Positions 18,707 to 26,936 of a stretch of DNA of 64,000 nt are shown one piece after another. This stretch comes from Kitasatospora sp. NBC_01250 (GTDB lineage Bacteria; Actinomycetota; Actinomycetes; Streptomycetales; Streptomycetaceae): the NCBI RefSeq assembly GCF_036226465.1, contig NZ_CP108476.1, forward strand, positions 4,650,001 through 4,714,000, read 5' to 3'. Below the pieces are notes generated by a model. That model did no database searches, was not told where the DNA came from, and saw only the letters and a program-made list of their open reading frames with translations. Both the position numbers and the translations under genes were made by a program. Positions within the stretch are counted from its first letter, which is position 1; each line of letters starts with the position of its first letter.

Positions 18707-18736
18707 GGCCCCGCACCCCGGGCGGGGTGCGGGGCC
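18707..18736. terminator. Bidirectional terminator between ldt and valS
   Basis: Perfect 13-pair stem GGCCCCGCACCCC/GGGGTGCGGGGCC with a 4-base loop, 5 bases after the transpeptidase stop and on the 3' side of the convergent valS. Confidence 0.85.
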
Positions 18737-18796
18737 GGTCGCCTTCCCGCTATTCGATGCGCCCCGTCGGCAACAGGCTCCCTGGCCCGGCCGGGC

Positions 18797-21394
18797 TCAG
18801 AAGGTCACCGTCACCGCCAACTCGCCGGCATCGACGGCCTCCACAGTCTCCAGGCGGGCGATCCGGCCCGCCGAGCGGAGGTCGTCCACGACCAGCGTCA
18901 GCACCGCCAGTGCCTCGGCCGGCCCGTGGACGACGGCGTGGGACACCTCGGTGCGCATCGAGCGGTGGGCCTCGGACTTGGCCCTGCGGACGCCGGCGAT
19001 CACCTGGCCCGCCACGGCCAGCAGCTCACCGGGCGGCGCATCGAGGTCGCCGGGGCCGGCCGCGGTGCGCAGTTCGGCCGCGGTCGGCCAGGCGGCGCGG
19101 TGCACCGAGCCGGGCTGCCACCAGGACCAGACCTCCTCGGTGGCGAACGGCAGGAACGGCGCGAAGAGCCGCAGCAGCACCGAGAGCGCGGTGGTGAGCG
19201 CGACCCTGGCCGACTCGGCGCCCGCCGCACCGGCCTCGCCCCCGTCCCCGTCCCCGTAGGCGTCCCCGTAGGCGCGGGCCTTGACCAGCTCCAGGTAGTC
19301 GTCGCAGAAGGTCCAGAAGAAGCGCTCGGTCTGCTCCAGCGCCTGGGTGTAGTCGAAGGCGTCGAGCGCCGCGGTGGCCCGCTCGACCAGCGCGGCGAGC
19401 TCGGCCAGCAGCGCCGCGTCGAGCGGCTCGGTGATCCGGGCGGTGGCGCCGGGCGTGCCGAAGCCGAGCGCGAAGCGGCCCGCGTTGAGCAGCTTGACGG
19501 CCAGTCGGCGCCCGACCTTCATCTGACCGGTGTCGAAGGCGGTGTCGGTGCCGGGACGGCCGCTGGCGGCCCAGTAGCGGACGGCGTCCGAGCCGTGCTC
19601 GATCAGCAGTCCGGCCGGCGTGACGACGTTGCCCACCGACTTGGACATCTTCTTGCGGTCCGGGTCCAGGATCCAGCCGGAGATGGCGGCGTGCCGCCAG
19701 GGCAGCTCGTGCTGCTCGCCGTGGGCGCGCACCACCGAGGAGAAGAGCCAGGTCCGGATGATCTCGTGGGCCTGCGGGCGCAGGTCCATCGGGAAGACCC
19801 GGGCGAACAGGTCGGGATCGCGCTCCCCGGCCGCGATCTGCGGGGTGAGCGAGGAGGTGGCCCAGGTGTCCATCACGTCCGGGTCAGCGGTGAACCCGCC
19901 CGGCTGGTCGCGCTGTTCGGGCCGGTAGCCGTCCGGCGTCCGGCTGCTCGGGTCGACCGGCAGCGCGGACTCCGGTGGGGTGATCGGACGGTCGTAGCAG
20001 GGCTCGCCGTCGGCGTCGAGCGGGTACCAGACGGGGAACGGGACGCCGAAGAACCGCTGCCGGCTGATCAGCCAGTCGCCGTTCAGACCGCTCACCCAGG
20101 CCTCGTAGCGGACCCGCATGTGGGCCGGGTGCCAGGTCAACTCGGCTCCCCGGGCGAGCAGTTCCTCGCGCAGGCGGTCGTCGCGGCCACCGTTGCGCAG
20201 GTACCACTGCCGGGTGGTGACGATCTCCAGCGGCTTGTCCCCGCGCTCGAAGAACTTGACGCTGTGGTTGATCTGCCGCGGTTCGCCCACCAGTTCGCCG
20301 CTCTCCCGCAGCGCGGCGACGATCCGCTCGCGCCCGGTGTGCACGGTGGCGCCGGCCAGCTGCGCGTACGCCGCACCGGCCCGCGGCGACTCCAGGCCGG
20401 CCGGCGGCTCGGCGGCGAACCGTCCGTCGCGGCCGATCACCGGCCGGGTGTCCAGCCGCAGTTCGCGCCACCAGATGACGTCGGTGGTGTCACCGAAGGT
20501 GCACACCATGGCGATCCCGGCGCCCTTCTCGGGATCGGCCAACCGGTGCGCCAGCACCGGGACTTCGACCCCGAAGAGCGGGGTCGTGGCGACGCTGCCG
20601 AACAACTCCCGGTACCGGGGGTCGTCCGGGTGGGCGACCAGCGCCACGCAGGCGGGCAGCAGCTCGGGCCGGGTGGTGGCGACCTCGATCGGCCGCCCGT
20701 CCGGCCCGGTGAAGCGCAACTGGTGGAAAGCGCCCGGGCGTTCACGGTCGACCAGCTCGGCCTGGGCGACCGCGGTGCGGAAGCTCACGTCCCACAGGGT
20801 CGGCGCCTGGGCGAGGTAGGCCTCACCGCGGGCCAGGTCGCGCAGGAACGCCCGCTGCGAGGCGGCCCGGGCCGCCTCGCCGATCGTCCGGTAGGTCATC
20901 GTCCAGTCGACCGAGAGGCCCAGTCGCTGCCACACCTCCTCGAACGCCCGCTCGTCGAGCTGCGTCAGACGCTCGCATAGCTCGATGAAGTTCTGCCGGG
21001 AGATGGGGAGTTGGCGCTTTCCGGGGTGCTCGGGCAGGGTGAGGTCCGGATCGTACGGCAGGGTCGGGTCACAGGCCACGCCGTAGTGGTTCTGGACCCG
21101 GCGCTCGGTCGGCAGGCCGTTGTCGTCCCAGCCCATCGGGTAGAAGACCTCACGCCTGCGCATCCGCTGGTAGCGCGCTATGACATCGGTGTGGGTGTAC
21201 GAGAAGACGTGGCCGACGTGCAGCTCACCGCTGGCGGTGGGCGGCGGGGTGTCGATCGAGAAGACCTCGGCGCGGGTCCTGGTCCGGTCGAAACGGAATA
21301 CCCCCGCCTCGTCCCAGCGTCGCGCCCACTTTTCTTCGAGCCCTGTGAGCGAGGGCTGCTGCGGCACGTCCCAAGGACGAGATGGCTCTGTCAT
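18797..21394 (-). CDS. valS: Valyl-tRNA synthetase, archaeal/rickettsial-type
   Basis: 865 residues, class Ia aminoacyl-tRNA synthetase charging tRNA-Val. The HIGH signature is HVGH at 59-62 (ASGELHVGHVFSYTHTD) and the KMSKS loop is KKMSKSVGN around 581. The PMGWDDNGLPTERRVQNHYG segment is typical of the archaeal/rickettsial ValRS lineage rather than the usual bacterial ValS with G-x-D-H-A-G-I-A-T-Q. There is a CP1 editing domain, an anticodon-binding domain and a short C-terminus without the long coiled coil of bacterial ValS. A Gly/Asp-rich low-complexity insert (around 19241-19275) lies near residues 710-725. The start ATG 21394 follows GAGG. Whether it is the only ValRS in the genome cannot be seen. 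Confidence 0.92.
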   Translation of the reverse strand: MTEPSRPWDVPQQPSLTGLEEKWARRWDEAGVFRFDRTRTRAEVFSIDTPPPTASGELHVGHVFSYTHTDVIARYQRMRRREVFYPMGWDDNGLPTERRVQNHYGVACDPTLPYDPDLTLPEHPGKRQLPISRQNFIELCERLTQLDERAFEEVWQRLGLSVDWTMTYRTIGEAARAASQRAFLRDLARGEAYLAQAPTLWDVSFRTAVAQAELVDRERPGAFHQLRFTGPDGRPIEVATTRPELLPACVALVAHPDDPRYRELFGSVATTPLFGVEVPVLAHRLADPEKGAGIAMVCTFGDTTDVIWWRELRLDTRPVIGRDGRFAAEPPAGLESPRAGAAYAQLAGATVHTGRERIVAALRESGELVGEPRQINHSVKFFERGDKPLEIVTTRQWYLRNGGRDDRLREELLARGAELTWHPAHMRVRYEAWVSGLNGDWLISRQRFFGVPFPVWYPLDADGEPCYDRPITPPESALPVDPSSRTPDGYRPEQRDQPGGFTADPDVMDTWATSSLTPQIAAGERDPDLFARVFPMDLRPQAHEIIRTWLFSSVVRAHGEQHELPWRHAAISGWILDPDRKKMSKSVGNVVTPAGLLIEHGSDAVRYWAASGRPGTDTAFDTGQMKVGRRLAVKLLNAGRFALGFGTPGATARITEPLDAALLAELAALVERATAALDAFDYTQALEQTERFFWTFCDDYLELVKARAYGDAYGDGDGGEAGAAGAESARVALTTALSVLLRLFAPFLPFATEEVWSWWQPGSVHRAAWPTAAELRTAAGPGDLDAPPGELLAVAGQVIAGVRRAKSEAHRSMRTEVSHAVVHGPAEALAVLTLVVDDLRSAGRIARLETVEAVDAGELAVTVTF

Positions 21395-21922
21395 GCGTCC
21401 TCATGGAACCACGGTCCGCCAATTCGCCAAACCGATTTATCCAAGCGATTCCTGCGTGGCGCGCCGGGACGACAGGACCGGTCCCGGACACCTGGTTCCT
21501 GGCACCGGTCGCACTGACGCGCGCGGGCTCGTACAGACGCACGTACCCTCGTACAGAGGCGCACGGGCCCCTCCCTCCCCCGTCCTCGCACCATCGCAGA
21601 GCCGCCGGCCGAGGCACCGGCGCGCAACCGGCCCGAGGGGCGCGCGCCCCGACCCGGACGGCGCGTGGCGAGCAATCTCGTTCACCGGTCCGGTCAGACC
21701 TGACCAGGCACTACGCCCAGAACGGTGAATGTGCAACAAGAATGGGTAAATCCCTGACGGACCCGGAGAATTCGTGCTTCTCTGCTGCTGAATCTCCAGC
21801 CGGAATCCTTCCTTCCACGGTCGGCCGCGTCTCGGACCGCACAGCCACGAACCTCCTCGCCTTCGGCCGAGTCGGACGCTGCACGGCGCAGGGCGCGTAC
21901 GGAGCTGAAATGCGGAGCCAGC
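21395..21922. other. Divergent spacer between valS and the DUF2617 gene
   Basis: 528 bases with no credible gene; overlapping open frames are low-complexity shadows. An inverted repeat GACCGGT/ACCGGTC (21476-21482 and 21504-21510) lies in the valS leader. The leader was checked for a T-box, but only TGGTTCC near the start is present, not TGGNACC. The 21720-21800 part is comparatively AT-rich and may hold promoters. Confidence 0.35.
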
Positions 21923-22627
21923 ATGCTCACCACACTGCAGACCTCCTATACCGACACCCGCGCCGGTGACCTGGCCTGGTGTCTCGGCGGCGCACCGCTG
22001 CCCGCCCTGGCGGTGCGCGACCTGACGCTGCCGGGGCCGGACGGCCTGACCGACGGCACGAGCCGCTACGGCACGGCCGCCCGCGGCACCCTCGGCAGCG
22101 CGGCCACCGCGATCGGCTCCGCCGGCAACGGCGGCAGCACCCGGACCACGAGCGCGGGCGGCAACGCCGCGGGCACCCTGCAGTTGCGCCTGCTGGGCGC
22201 CTCGCACCAGGTGGTGATCACGGCCGGCCCCGGCGAGTGCCTGGAGACGGTGGCCTGCATGCCGGGCCGGCGGACCCCGCTGCCGGCCCGGGTGGCCGAG
22301 CAAGTCGCTGGCTGGGAGTACGAGTTCGCGGCCCGGATCGAGTCGCTGCCGCCGCACGTGTTCGCCGCCCGGGCGCAGGAGATCCTCGCCCTGGTGGACG
22401 AGCACCCGCGCGGCCTGGCCGGGGTCTTCCCGGGCGACCCGAGCGCGTTCACCGCCCTGGTCGCCCAGGGCAGCGCCGAGCGGGTGCTCTGGCGCACCTG
22501 GCACGCCTATCCGCAGGAGGGCCGACTGGTCTGCACCCGATCCTCGCTGGTGGTGCGCGGCCAGCTGACGGCCACCGCCCCGCGCGCCGGCGGGCGCTGC
22601 GCCATGGCCCGTCCCACCGTTCCGTGA
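21923..22627 (+). CDS. DUF2617 family protein
   Basis: 234 residues. Begins MLTTLQTSYTDTRAGDLAWC and contains LQLRLLGASHQVVI, CLETVACMPGR, VAGWEYEFAARIESLP and LAGVFPGDPSAFTAL, the landmarks of DUF2617, an uncharacterised actinobacterial family regularly found next to a membrane aminopropyltransferase-like gene, as here. A Ser/Gly/Thr-rich insert at about residues 44-85 is longer than in the relatives I remember. GGAG lies just before the ATG. Function unknown; the conserved pairing suggests a shared role with the next gene, 134 bases downstream. Confidence 0.85.
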   Translation: MLTTLQTSYTDTRAGDLAWCLGGAPLPALAVRDLTLPGPDGLTDGTSRYGTAARGTLGSAATAIGSAGNGGSTRTTSAGGNAAGTLQLRLLGASHQVVITAGPGECLETVACMPGRRTPLPARVAEQVAGWEYEFAARIESLPPHVFAARAQEILALVDEHPRGLAGVFPGDPSAFTALVAQGSAERVLWRTWHAYPQEGRLVCTRSSLVVRGQLTATAPRAGGRCAMARPTVP

Positions 22628-22749
22628 CCGAGCGAAGCATCGAAGCGGCACCAAAGCCCCTCGAAATCCCCGAACACCGTGACGATCCGTCAACTTAAAC
22701 CGGAGCGCTATCCCTCGGACGAGTACACCTATGCGCGGCATGCGTCGCC

Positions 22750-22755
22750 TAGCGT
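22750..22755 (+). promoter_or_regulatory. Candidate -10 for a leaderless transcript
   Basis: TAGCGT ends 6 bases before the GTG at 22762, and no Shine-Dalgarno is present. Confidence 0.4.
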
Positions 22756-22761
22756 TTCTTC

Positions 22762-24885
22762 GTGATCAACCAGCCGGCGGACCCGCCCTCCCAGCGCGGC
22801 CTCGACCGTGACGGACCTTCCCCGGTCGACGGGCCTCCCCCGGTCCTCGGGGGCGCCACGGCCAGAGGCTGGGTCCGGCCACGCACCGTCCGGGTCAGGT
22901 CCCGCGCCCGCGGCCCCGTCAACGGCCGCTTCGCCCGGGCCCGCACCCGGTCCGAAGGCCGCGACCCGACCGAGCTCCGCGCCCAGCCCGAACCCGCACG
23001 CCGGTCCCTGCCCGCGCGCCGGTCCCTGCCCGCGCGCCGGGACCGACCCGACCGCGGGACCGGCGCCGACCGCCGGTCCGAGACCCAGCCGGGCCCGGCG
23101 CGGCACCCCGGCCCCCGGGTCCACCTGCGCCCGCGCGGCGACCGCGGCCCCCGGGAGGCCGCCGGCCGCCCCACCGCCGGCCCCCCGTCCGCACGCGGCC
23201 GAACGGACGATCACGCCTGGGGCTCCCCCGGGCCCCGGGCCCCCGGTCCGCTGTGCGCCCGCCGGGCCCGGCTGACCCGGCTGCTGGTCCTGCTGGCCGC
23301 CTTCGTCTGCGCCGCCTGCGGGCTGGTGTACGAGCTGGAACTGGTCGCGCTCGGCGGCTACCTGCTCGGCGACCCGGTCACCCAGACCTCCGTGGTGCTC
23401 TCCGTGATGGTCTTCGCGATGGGCCTCGGCTCGCTGGCCGCCAAGCGCCTCACCCACCGCCCCGCCACCTCGTTCGCGCTGGTGGAGTGCGCGCTGGCAC
23501 TGTTCGGCGGGCTCTCGGTGCTCGCCCTCTACAGCTGCTGGGCCTGGCTCGGCCGCGACCAGCTCGCCCTGGTCGTGCTGACCTGCCTGATCGGGATGCT
23601 GATCGGCGCCGAGATCCCGCTGCTGATGACCCTGCTGCAGCGGATCCGCCGGGAGGAGGCCGGGCGGGCCGCCGCCGACCTGTTCGCCGCCGACTACGTG
23701 GGCGCCCTGGTCGGCGGGCTCGCCTTCCCGTTCGTGCTGCTGCCGCTGCTCGGGCAGGCCGCCGGGGCCCTGCTGACCGGGGCGGTCAACGCGCTGGCGG
23801 GCGCGGCGGTGGTGCTCTGGCTCTTCCGCGAGGAGCCGGGCCCCCGCTCCAAGGGGCTGCTCTGGACCGGCTGCGGGGCCGTGCTGGCCGCCCTGGCGCT
23901 GGCCGCGGCGTGCAGCGGCGCGATCGAGCGCGCCGCCCGGCACGCGCTCTACGGCGGCCCGCTGCGGCAGGCCGTGCAGAGCCGCTACGGGGAGCTGGTG
24001 CTGACCGGCGGCCCGCCGCGCCTCGACCCGGCGACCGCCCTGACGCCGGCGGCCCCGCGCAACCCGCAGACCGCACCGACCGCACCGACCGCACCGACCG
24101 AGCAGGCCACCCAGACCGCGCAGGCCGGGGCGCCACCGCTGCGGCTCTACCTCGCGGGCCGGCTCGCGGCCTGCGGCCAGGACGAGTACCGCTACCACGA
24201 GGCCCTGGTGCACCCCGCGCTGGCGGGCGCCGGGGACGGCCGGGTGCTGCTGCTGGGCGGCGGCGACGGGCTGGCGCTGCGCGAGGTGCTGCGGCACCGC
24301 GGGGTGCGCACCGTCCTGGTGGTCACCGCCGATCCGGCGCTGCCCGCCCTGGCCCGCACCGATCCGGCGCTCGCCGCGCTCAGCGGGCACGCGTTCGCCG
24401 ACCCCCGGGTGCGGGTGGTGACCGCCGATCCGCTGGCCTGGCTGCGCCAGGACGGCGGCGCCACGCGCTTCGACGCCGTGCTCGCCGACCTGCCGGCGCC
24501 CGAACGGGCGGCCCGCAGCGAGTACCACGCCAGCGAGTTCTACCAGCTGGCCGCCGCCCGGCTGGCCCCCGGCGGTCGCCTGGCGGTGCCGGCCCCCGCC
24601 GGCCCCGGCCTGTGGACGGTGGCGGCCGGGCTGCGGGCGGCGGGACTGTGGAGCGTGCCGTTCCCGGTGCCGGGCCGCGGACCGGCCTGCGACCCGGCCG
24701 GCAGCGGCGACCTCGCGGCGGTGCTGCTGGCCGCGCACGAGCAGCGGCCGGTCCTCGCGCTGGCCCCGGACGCACCGCCACCGCGCTCGCTGACCGTCGG
24801 GCAGCTCACCGCAGCCGCCGCCGCGCTCACCGCCGACCGGCCCCGGCCGCTGCCCCCGCCGAGCACCCTGCTGCACCCGCGCTGA
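22762..24885 (+). CDS. Membrane-fused aminopropyltransferase-like (spermidine synthase-like) protein
   Basis: 707 residues. A Pro/Arg-rich N-terminus of about 160 residues precedes six to seven membrane helices (from LLVLLAAFVCAACGLVYELE) and then a Rossmann methyltransferase-like domain of the spermidine synthase family: DEYRYHEALVHPAL, GGGDGLALRE, and an ASEFYQLAAARL segment. Two expected acidic positions are altered: the SAM-binding V-E-x-D-P appears as VTADP, and the active-site D-L-P-D-P as DLPAP. The first catalytic Asp remains, so activity on decarboxylated SAM is doubtful. GTG 22762 opens VINQPADPP, which resembles the family's usual start; later starts cannot be excluded. Short tandem repeats encode PTAPTAPTAP near 24060. 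Paired with DUF2617. Confidence 0.75.
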   Translation: MINQPADPPSQRGLDRDGPSPVDGPPPVLGGATARGWVRPRTVRVRSRARGPVNGRFARARTRSEGRDPTELRAQPEPARRSLPARRSLPARRDRPDRGTGADRRSETQPGPARHPGPRVHLRPRGDRGPREAAGRPTAGPPSARGRTDDHAWGSPGPRAPGPLCARRARLTRLLVLLAAFVCAACGLVYELELVALGGYLLGDPVTQTSVVLSVMVFAMGLGSLAAKRLTHRPATSFALVECALALFGGLSVLALYSCWAWLGRDQLALVVLTCLIGMLIGAEIPLLMTLLQRIRREEAGRAAADLFAADYVGALVGGLAFPFVLLPLLGQAAGALLTGAVNALAGAAVVLWLFREEPGPRSKGLLWTGCGAVLAALALAAACSGAIERAARHALYGGPLRQAVQSRYGELVLTGGPPRLDPATALTPAAPRNPQTAPTAPTAPTEQATQTAQAGAPPLRLYLAGRLAACGQDEYRYHEALVHPALAGAGDGRVLLLGGGDGLALREVLRHRGVRTVLVVTADPALPALARTDPALAALSGHAFADPRVRVVTADPLAWLRQDGGATRFDAVLADLPAPERAARSEYHASEFYQLAAARLAPGGRLAVPAPAGPGLWTVAAGLRAAGLWSVPFPVPGRGPACDPAGSGDLAAVLLAAHEQRPVLALAPDAPPPRSLTVGQLTAAAAALTADRPRPLPPPSTLLHPR

Positions 24886-24977
24886 CCACCGCTGACCACT
24901 GCCCGGCCGCGGGGACGGTCGGCGATCCGGTCGACGATCCGGTCGGCGGGCCTGCGGGGACGTTGCGCCGGTCGGGG

Positions 24978-25009
24978 CCGCCGGGAGGGCATCGGCCCCC
25001 TCCCGGCGG
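24978..25009 (+). terminator. Terminator after the aminopropyltransferase-like gene
   Basis: Perfect 11-pair stem CCGCCGGGAGG/CCTCCCGGCGG with a 10-base loop, about 90 bases past the stop. Confidence 0.65.
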
Positions 25010-25061
25010 ACCCGCTCGGTGTCGGCACCGGGCCGGAGCCCCCACGGGTGCGCGACGACAG

Positions 25062-25067
25062 TAGGCT
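25062..25067 (+). promoter_or_regulatory. Candidate -10 for a leaderless transcript
   Basis: TAGGCT ends 7 bases before the ATG at 25075; no Shine-Dalgarno. Confidence 0.45.
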
Positions 25068-25074
25068 CACAGGC

Positions 25075-26205
25075 ATGGAGCATGAGGTTGTCATCCAGCT
25101 GCCGGCCGAACTCGTCCAGCCCGCCCTGGCCGACCCCGCGCTGCTCGCGCGGTGCGTCCCCGGCCTGAGCACCGATGCCTCCGACGCGCCCGAGCGGCGC
25201 ACCGGCGCCAAGCGCTCCGCCACCGGCGGCCCCGAGGAGATCAACGGCCGGCTGCGGCTGCGGATCGGCGGCTCCACCATCACCTACCGCGGCGTCGTCT
25301 CGCTGATCCGCAGCGGCGGCTCGGGCCTGCTCACCGCCTTCCTGGAGGGCCAGGAGGCGCGCGGTGACGGCGAGGTGCTGGCCACCGTGCGGCTGCGGGT
25401 CGAGCCGGACGGCGCCGACGGCGCGCTGCTGCGCTTCAGCGGCGACCTCACTCCGGGCGGGCGGCTCGCCGAGATCGACGACGAGACCCTCGCGACCACC
25501 GGGCAGCGCCTGCTCGACCGTTTCGCCGCCGCGCTCGCCGTCGAGCTGGGCGGCGCCCACGCCCCCATCCTCACCGTCGTGCCCGACGAGGAGGGCGACG
25601 AATCGGACCAGGCGCCCGCCGCGGCCGACGACGCGGACAGCGGCGCCGCCTCGGACGAGCCCCCGGCCGCCACCCCCGGCTCCGGGTCGCACGACATCCC
25701 GGACGAGCTGCCCGACGACCTCTTCGCCGACGACCTCTCCGGCCTGATCGCCTTCAGCTCCCCCGACGCGGACGAGCCCCTGGAGGCCGGTGCCGCGGGC
25801 TCCGAGGAGGCCTCCGAGCCCGCCGAAGGCGAGCCGGCCGACCCCGACACCGCCGCCGAGCCGCTCGATCCGGCCGCCCGGCTGGAGGTCCCCTACGGCT
25901 ACCCGCGCGCGGTCGAGGACCCGCTCGGCTCGGACGACCTGCTGGCCGGCCCGGTCCGCCGCAGCATCGTCGGCCGCTCGGCCGAGGAGGTGGACCACGC
26001 CCCGCCGCGCGGCCGCTACGCCCCGACGCTGCCCGCCCGCAGCGCCCGGGCCCGCGCCGCCAGCCGCTGGTACGGCGACCAGCACGCCGCCGCCCCGGTG
26101 GCGGCCCGCGCCGCCGGCCGGCTCAGCACGCCGTGGATGATCGGCGGCGGGGTCGCCCTGCTCGGCGGCGCGGTCATCGTGGCCCGCGCCCTGCGCAGGC
26201 GCTGA
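25075..26205 (+). CDS. SRPBCC-fold (CoxG-like) protein with C-terminal membrane anchor
   Basis: 376 residues. The first 165 residues have the START-like SRPBCC pattern of the CO-dehydrogenase-subunit-G family (MEHEVVIQLPAELVQPALAD for the first strand and helix, VPGLS, LRFSGDLTPGGRLAEIDD, ATTGQRLLDRFAAAL). It is followed by a long acidic, disordered Asp/Glu/Pro-rich region to about 300, and a single C-terminal membrane helix (TPWMIGGGVALLGGAVIVA) ending in basic residues, so the domain probably faces the cytoplasm tethered to the membrane. Such proteins bind hydrophobic ligands; the ligand here is unknown. The ATG at 25075 is chosen over GTG 25048 because TAGGCT lies at leaderless distance. 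Directly upstream of pyrE. Confidence 0.78.
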   Translation: MEHEVVIQLPAELVQPALADPALLARCVPGLSTDASDAPERRTGAKRSATGGPEEINGRLRLRIGGSTITYRGVVSLIRSGGSGLLTAFLEGQEARGDGEVLATVRLRVEPDGADGALLRFSGDLTPGGRLAEIDDETLATTGQRLLDRFAAALAVELGGAHAPILTVVPDEEGDESDQAPAAADDADSGAASDEPPAATPGSGSHDIPDELPDDLFADDLSGLIAFSSPDADEPLEAGAAGSEEASEPAEGEPADPDTAAEPLDPAARLEVPYGYPRAVEDPLGSDDLLAGPVRRSIVGRSAEEVDHAPPRGRYAPTLPARSARARAASRWYGDQHAAAPVAARAAGRLSTPWMIGGGVALLGGAVIVARALRRR

Positions 26206-26254
26206 CCGGCTGCCACCCCCAGGGCGCTGACCGGCTGACACCCGGGGCGGGCCC

Positions 26255-26260
26255 TAGACT
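26255..26260 (+). promoter_or_regulatory. Candidate -10 for a leaderless pyrE transcript
   Basis: TAGACT ends 8 bases before the pyrE ATG; no Shine-Dalgarno is visible. Confidence 0.45.
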
Positions 26261-26268
26261 GGCTGTCC

Positions 26269-26832
26269 ATGAGCAACGAGCCGACCACCGCCCCGAGCAA
26301 CGACCGCGACGCCCTGCTGGCGCAGATCAAGACCAAGGCCGTGGTGCACGGCAAGGTCATCCTCTCCTCCGGCCGCGAGGCCGACTACTACGTGGACCTG
26401 CGACGGATCACCCTGGACGCGCAGGCCGCACCGCTGGTCGGCCGGGTCCTGCTGGACGCCACCGCGGAGCTGGACTACGAGGCGGTCGGCGGCCTGACCC
26501 TGGGCGCCGACCCGGTGGCCGCCGCCATGCTGCACGCCGCCGCCGCGCGCGGCCGTGAGCTGGACGCCTTCGTGGTCCGCAAGGCCGGCAAGGCGCACGG
26601 CCTGCAGCGCCGGATCGAGGGCCCGGACGTCAAGGGCCGCCGAGTGCTGGCCGTGGAGGACACCTCCACCACCGGCGGCTCGGTGCTGACCGCCGTCGAG
26701 GCGCTGCGCGAGGCCGGCGCCGAGGTGGTGGGCGTCGCGGTGATCGTCGAGCGCGGCGCCGCCCCCGCGATCGAGGCCGCCGGCCTGCCGTACTACACCG
26801 TCTTCACCGCCCAGGACCTCGACCTGGCCTGA
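26269..26832 (+). CDS. pyrE: Orotate phosphoribosyltransferase
   Basis: 187 residues. Cytoplasmic enzyme converting orotate and PRPP to orotidine 5'-monophosphate, fifth step of pyrimidine synthesis. HGKVILSSGREADYYVDLRR is the orotate-side motif, VVRKAGKAHG the flexible catalytic loop with lysines, and RVLAVEDTSTTGGS (about 124-137) the PRPP-binding motif with the paired acidic residues. Length is normal. It stands alone from the other pyr genes and is followed by a palindrome that contains parS, then a strong terminator convergent with the DedA gene. Confidence 0.96.
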   Translation: MSNEPTTAPSNDRDALLAQIKTKAVVHGKVILSSGREADYYVDLRRITLDAQAAPLVGRVLLDATAELDYEAVGGLTLGADPVAAAMLHAAAARGRELDAFVVRKAGKAHGLQRRIEGPDVKGRRVLAVEDTSTTGGSVLTAVEALREAGAEVVGVAVIVERGAAPAIEAAGLPYYTVFTAQDLDLA

Positions 26833-26846
26833 GCCGGCCCCGGGGA

Positions 26847-26862
26847 TGTTTCACGTGAAACA
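26847..26862. promoter_or_regulatory. parS centromere site (ParB binding)
   Basis: TGTTTCACGTGAAACA, an exact match to the bacterial parS consensus. It lies at the centre of a perfect 30-base palindrome (26840-26869, CCGGGGATG arms extending the core), 14 bases after the pyrE stop. In streptomycetes, parS sites cluster around oriC and serve ParAB-driven segregation at sporulation. Confidence 0.93.
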
Positions 26863-26872
26863 TCCCCGGCAC

Positions 26873-26917
26873 ACGACGGCGCCCCCGTCCCTTCGCCAGG
26901 GCCGGGGGCGCCGTCGT
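26873..26917. terminator. Bidirectional terminator between pyrE and the DedA gene
   Basis: Perfect 15-pair stem ACGACGGCGCCCCCG/CGGGGGCGCCGTCGT with a 15-base loop between convergent genes. Confidence 0.88.
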
Positions 26918-26936
26918 ACGGACGGGCGTCGGGTGC

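Noticed and set aside
21395..21560. T-box riboswitch in the valS leader
   Set aside because: Only TGGTTCC is present instead of TGGNACC, and no specifier stem-loop could be drawn.
22729..26241. 1170-codon minus-strand open frame
   Set aside because: Antisense to the aminopropyltransferase-like and SRPBCC genes; low-complexity composition, no domain, typical GC-rich shadow.
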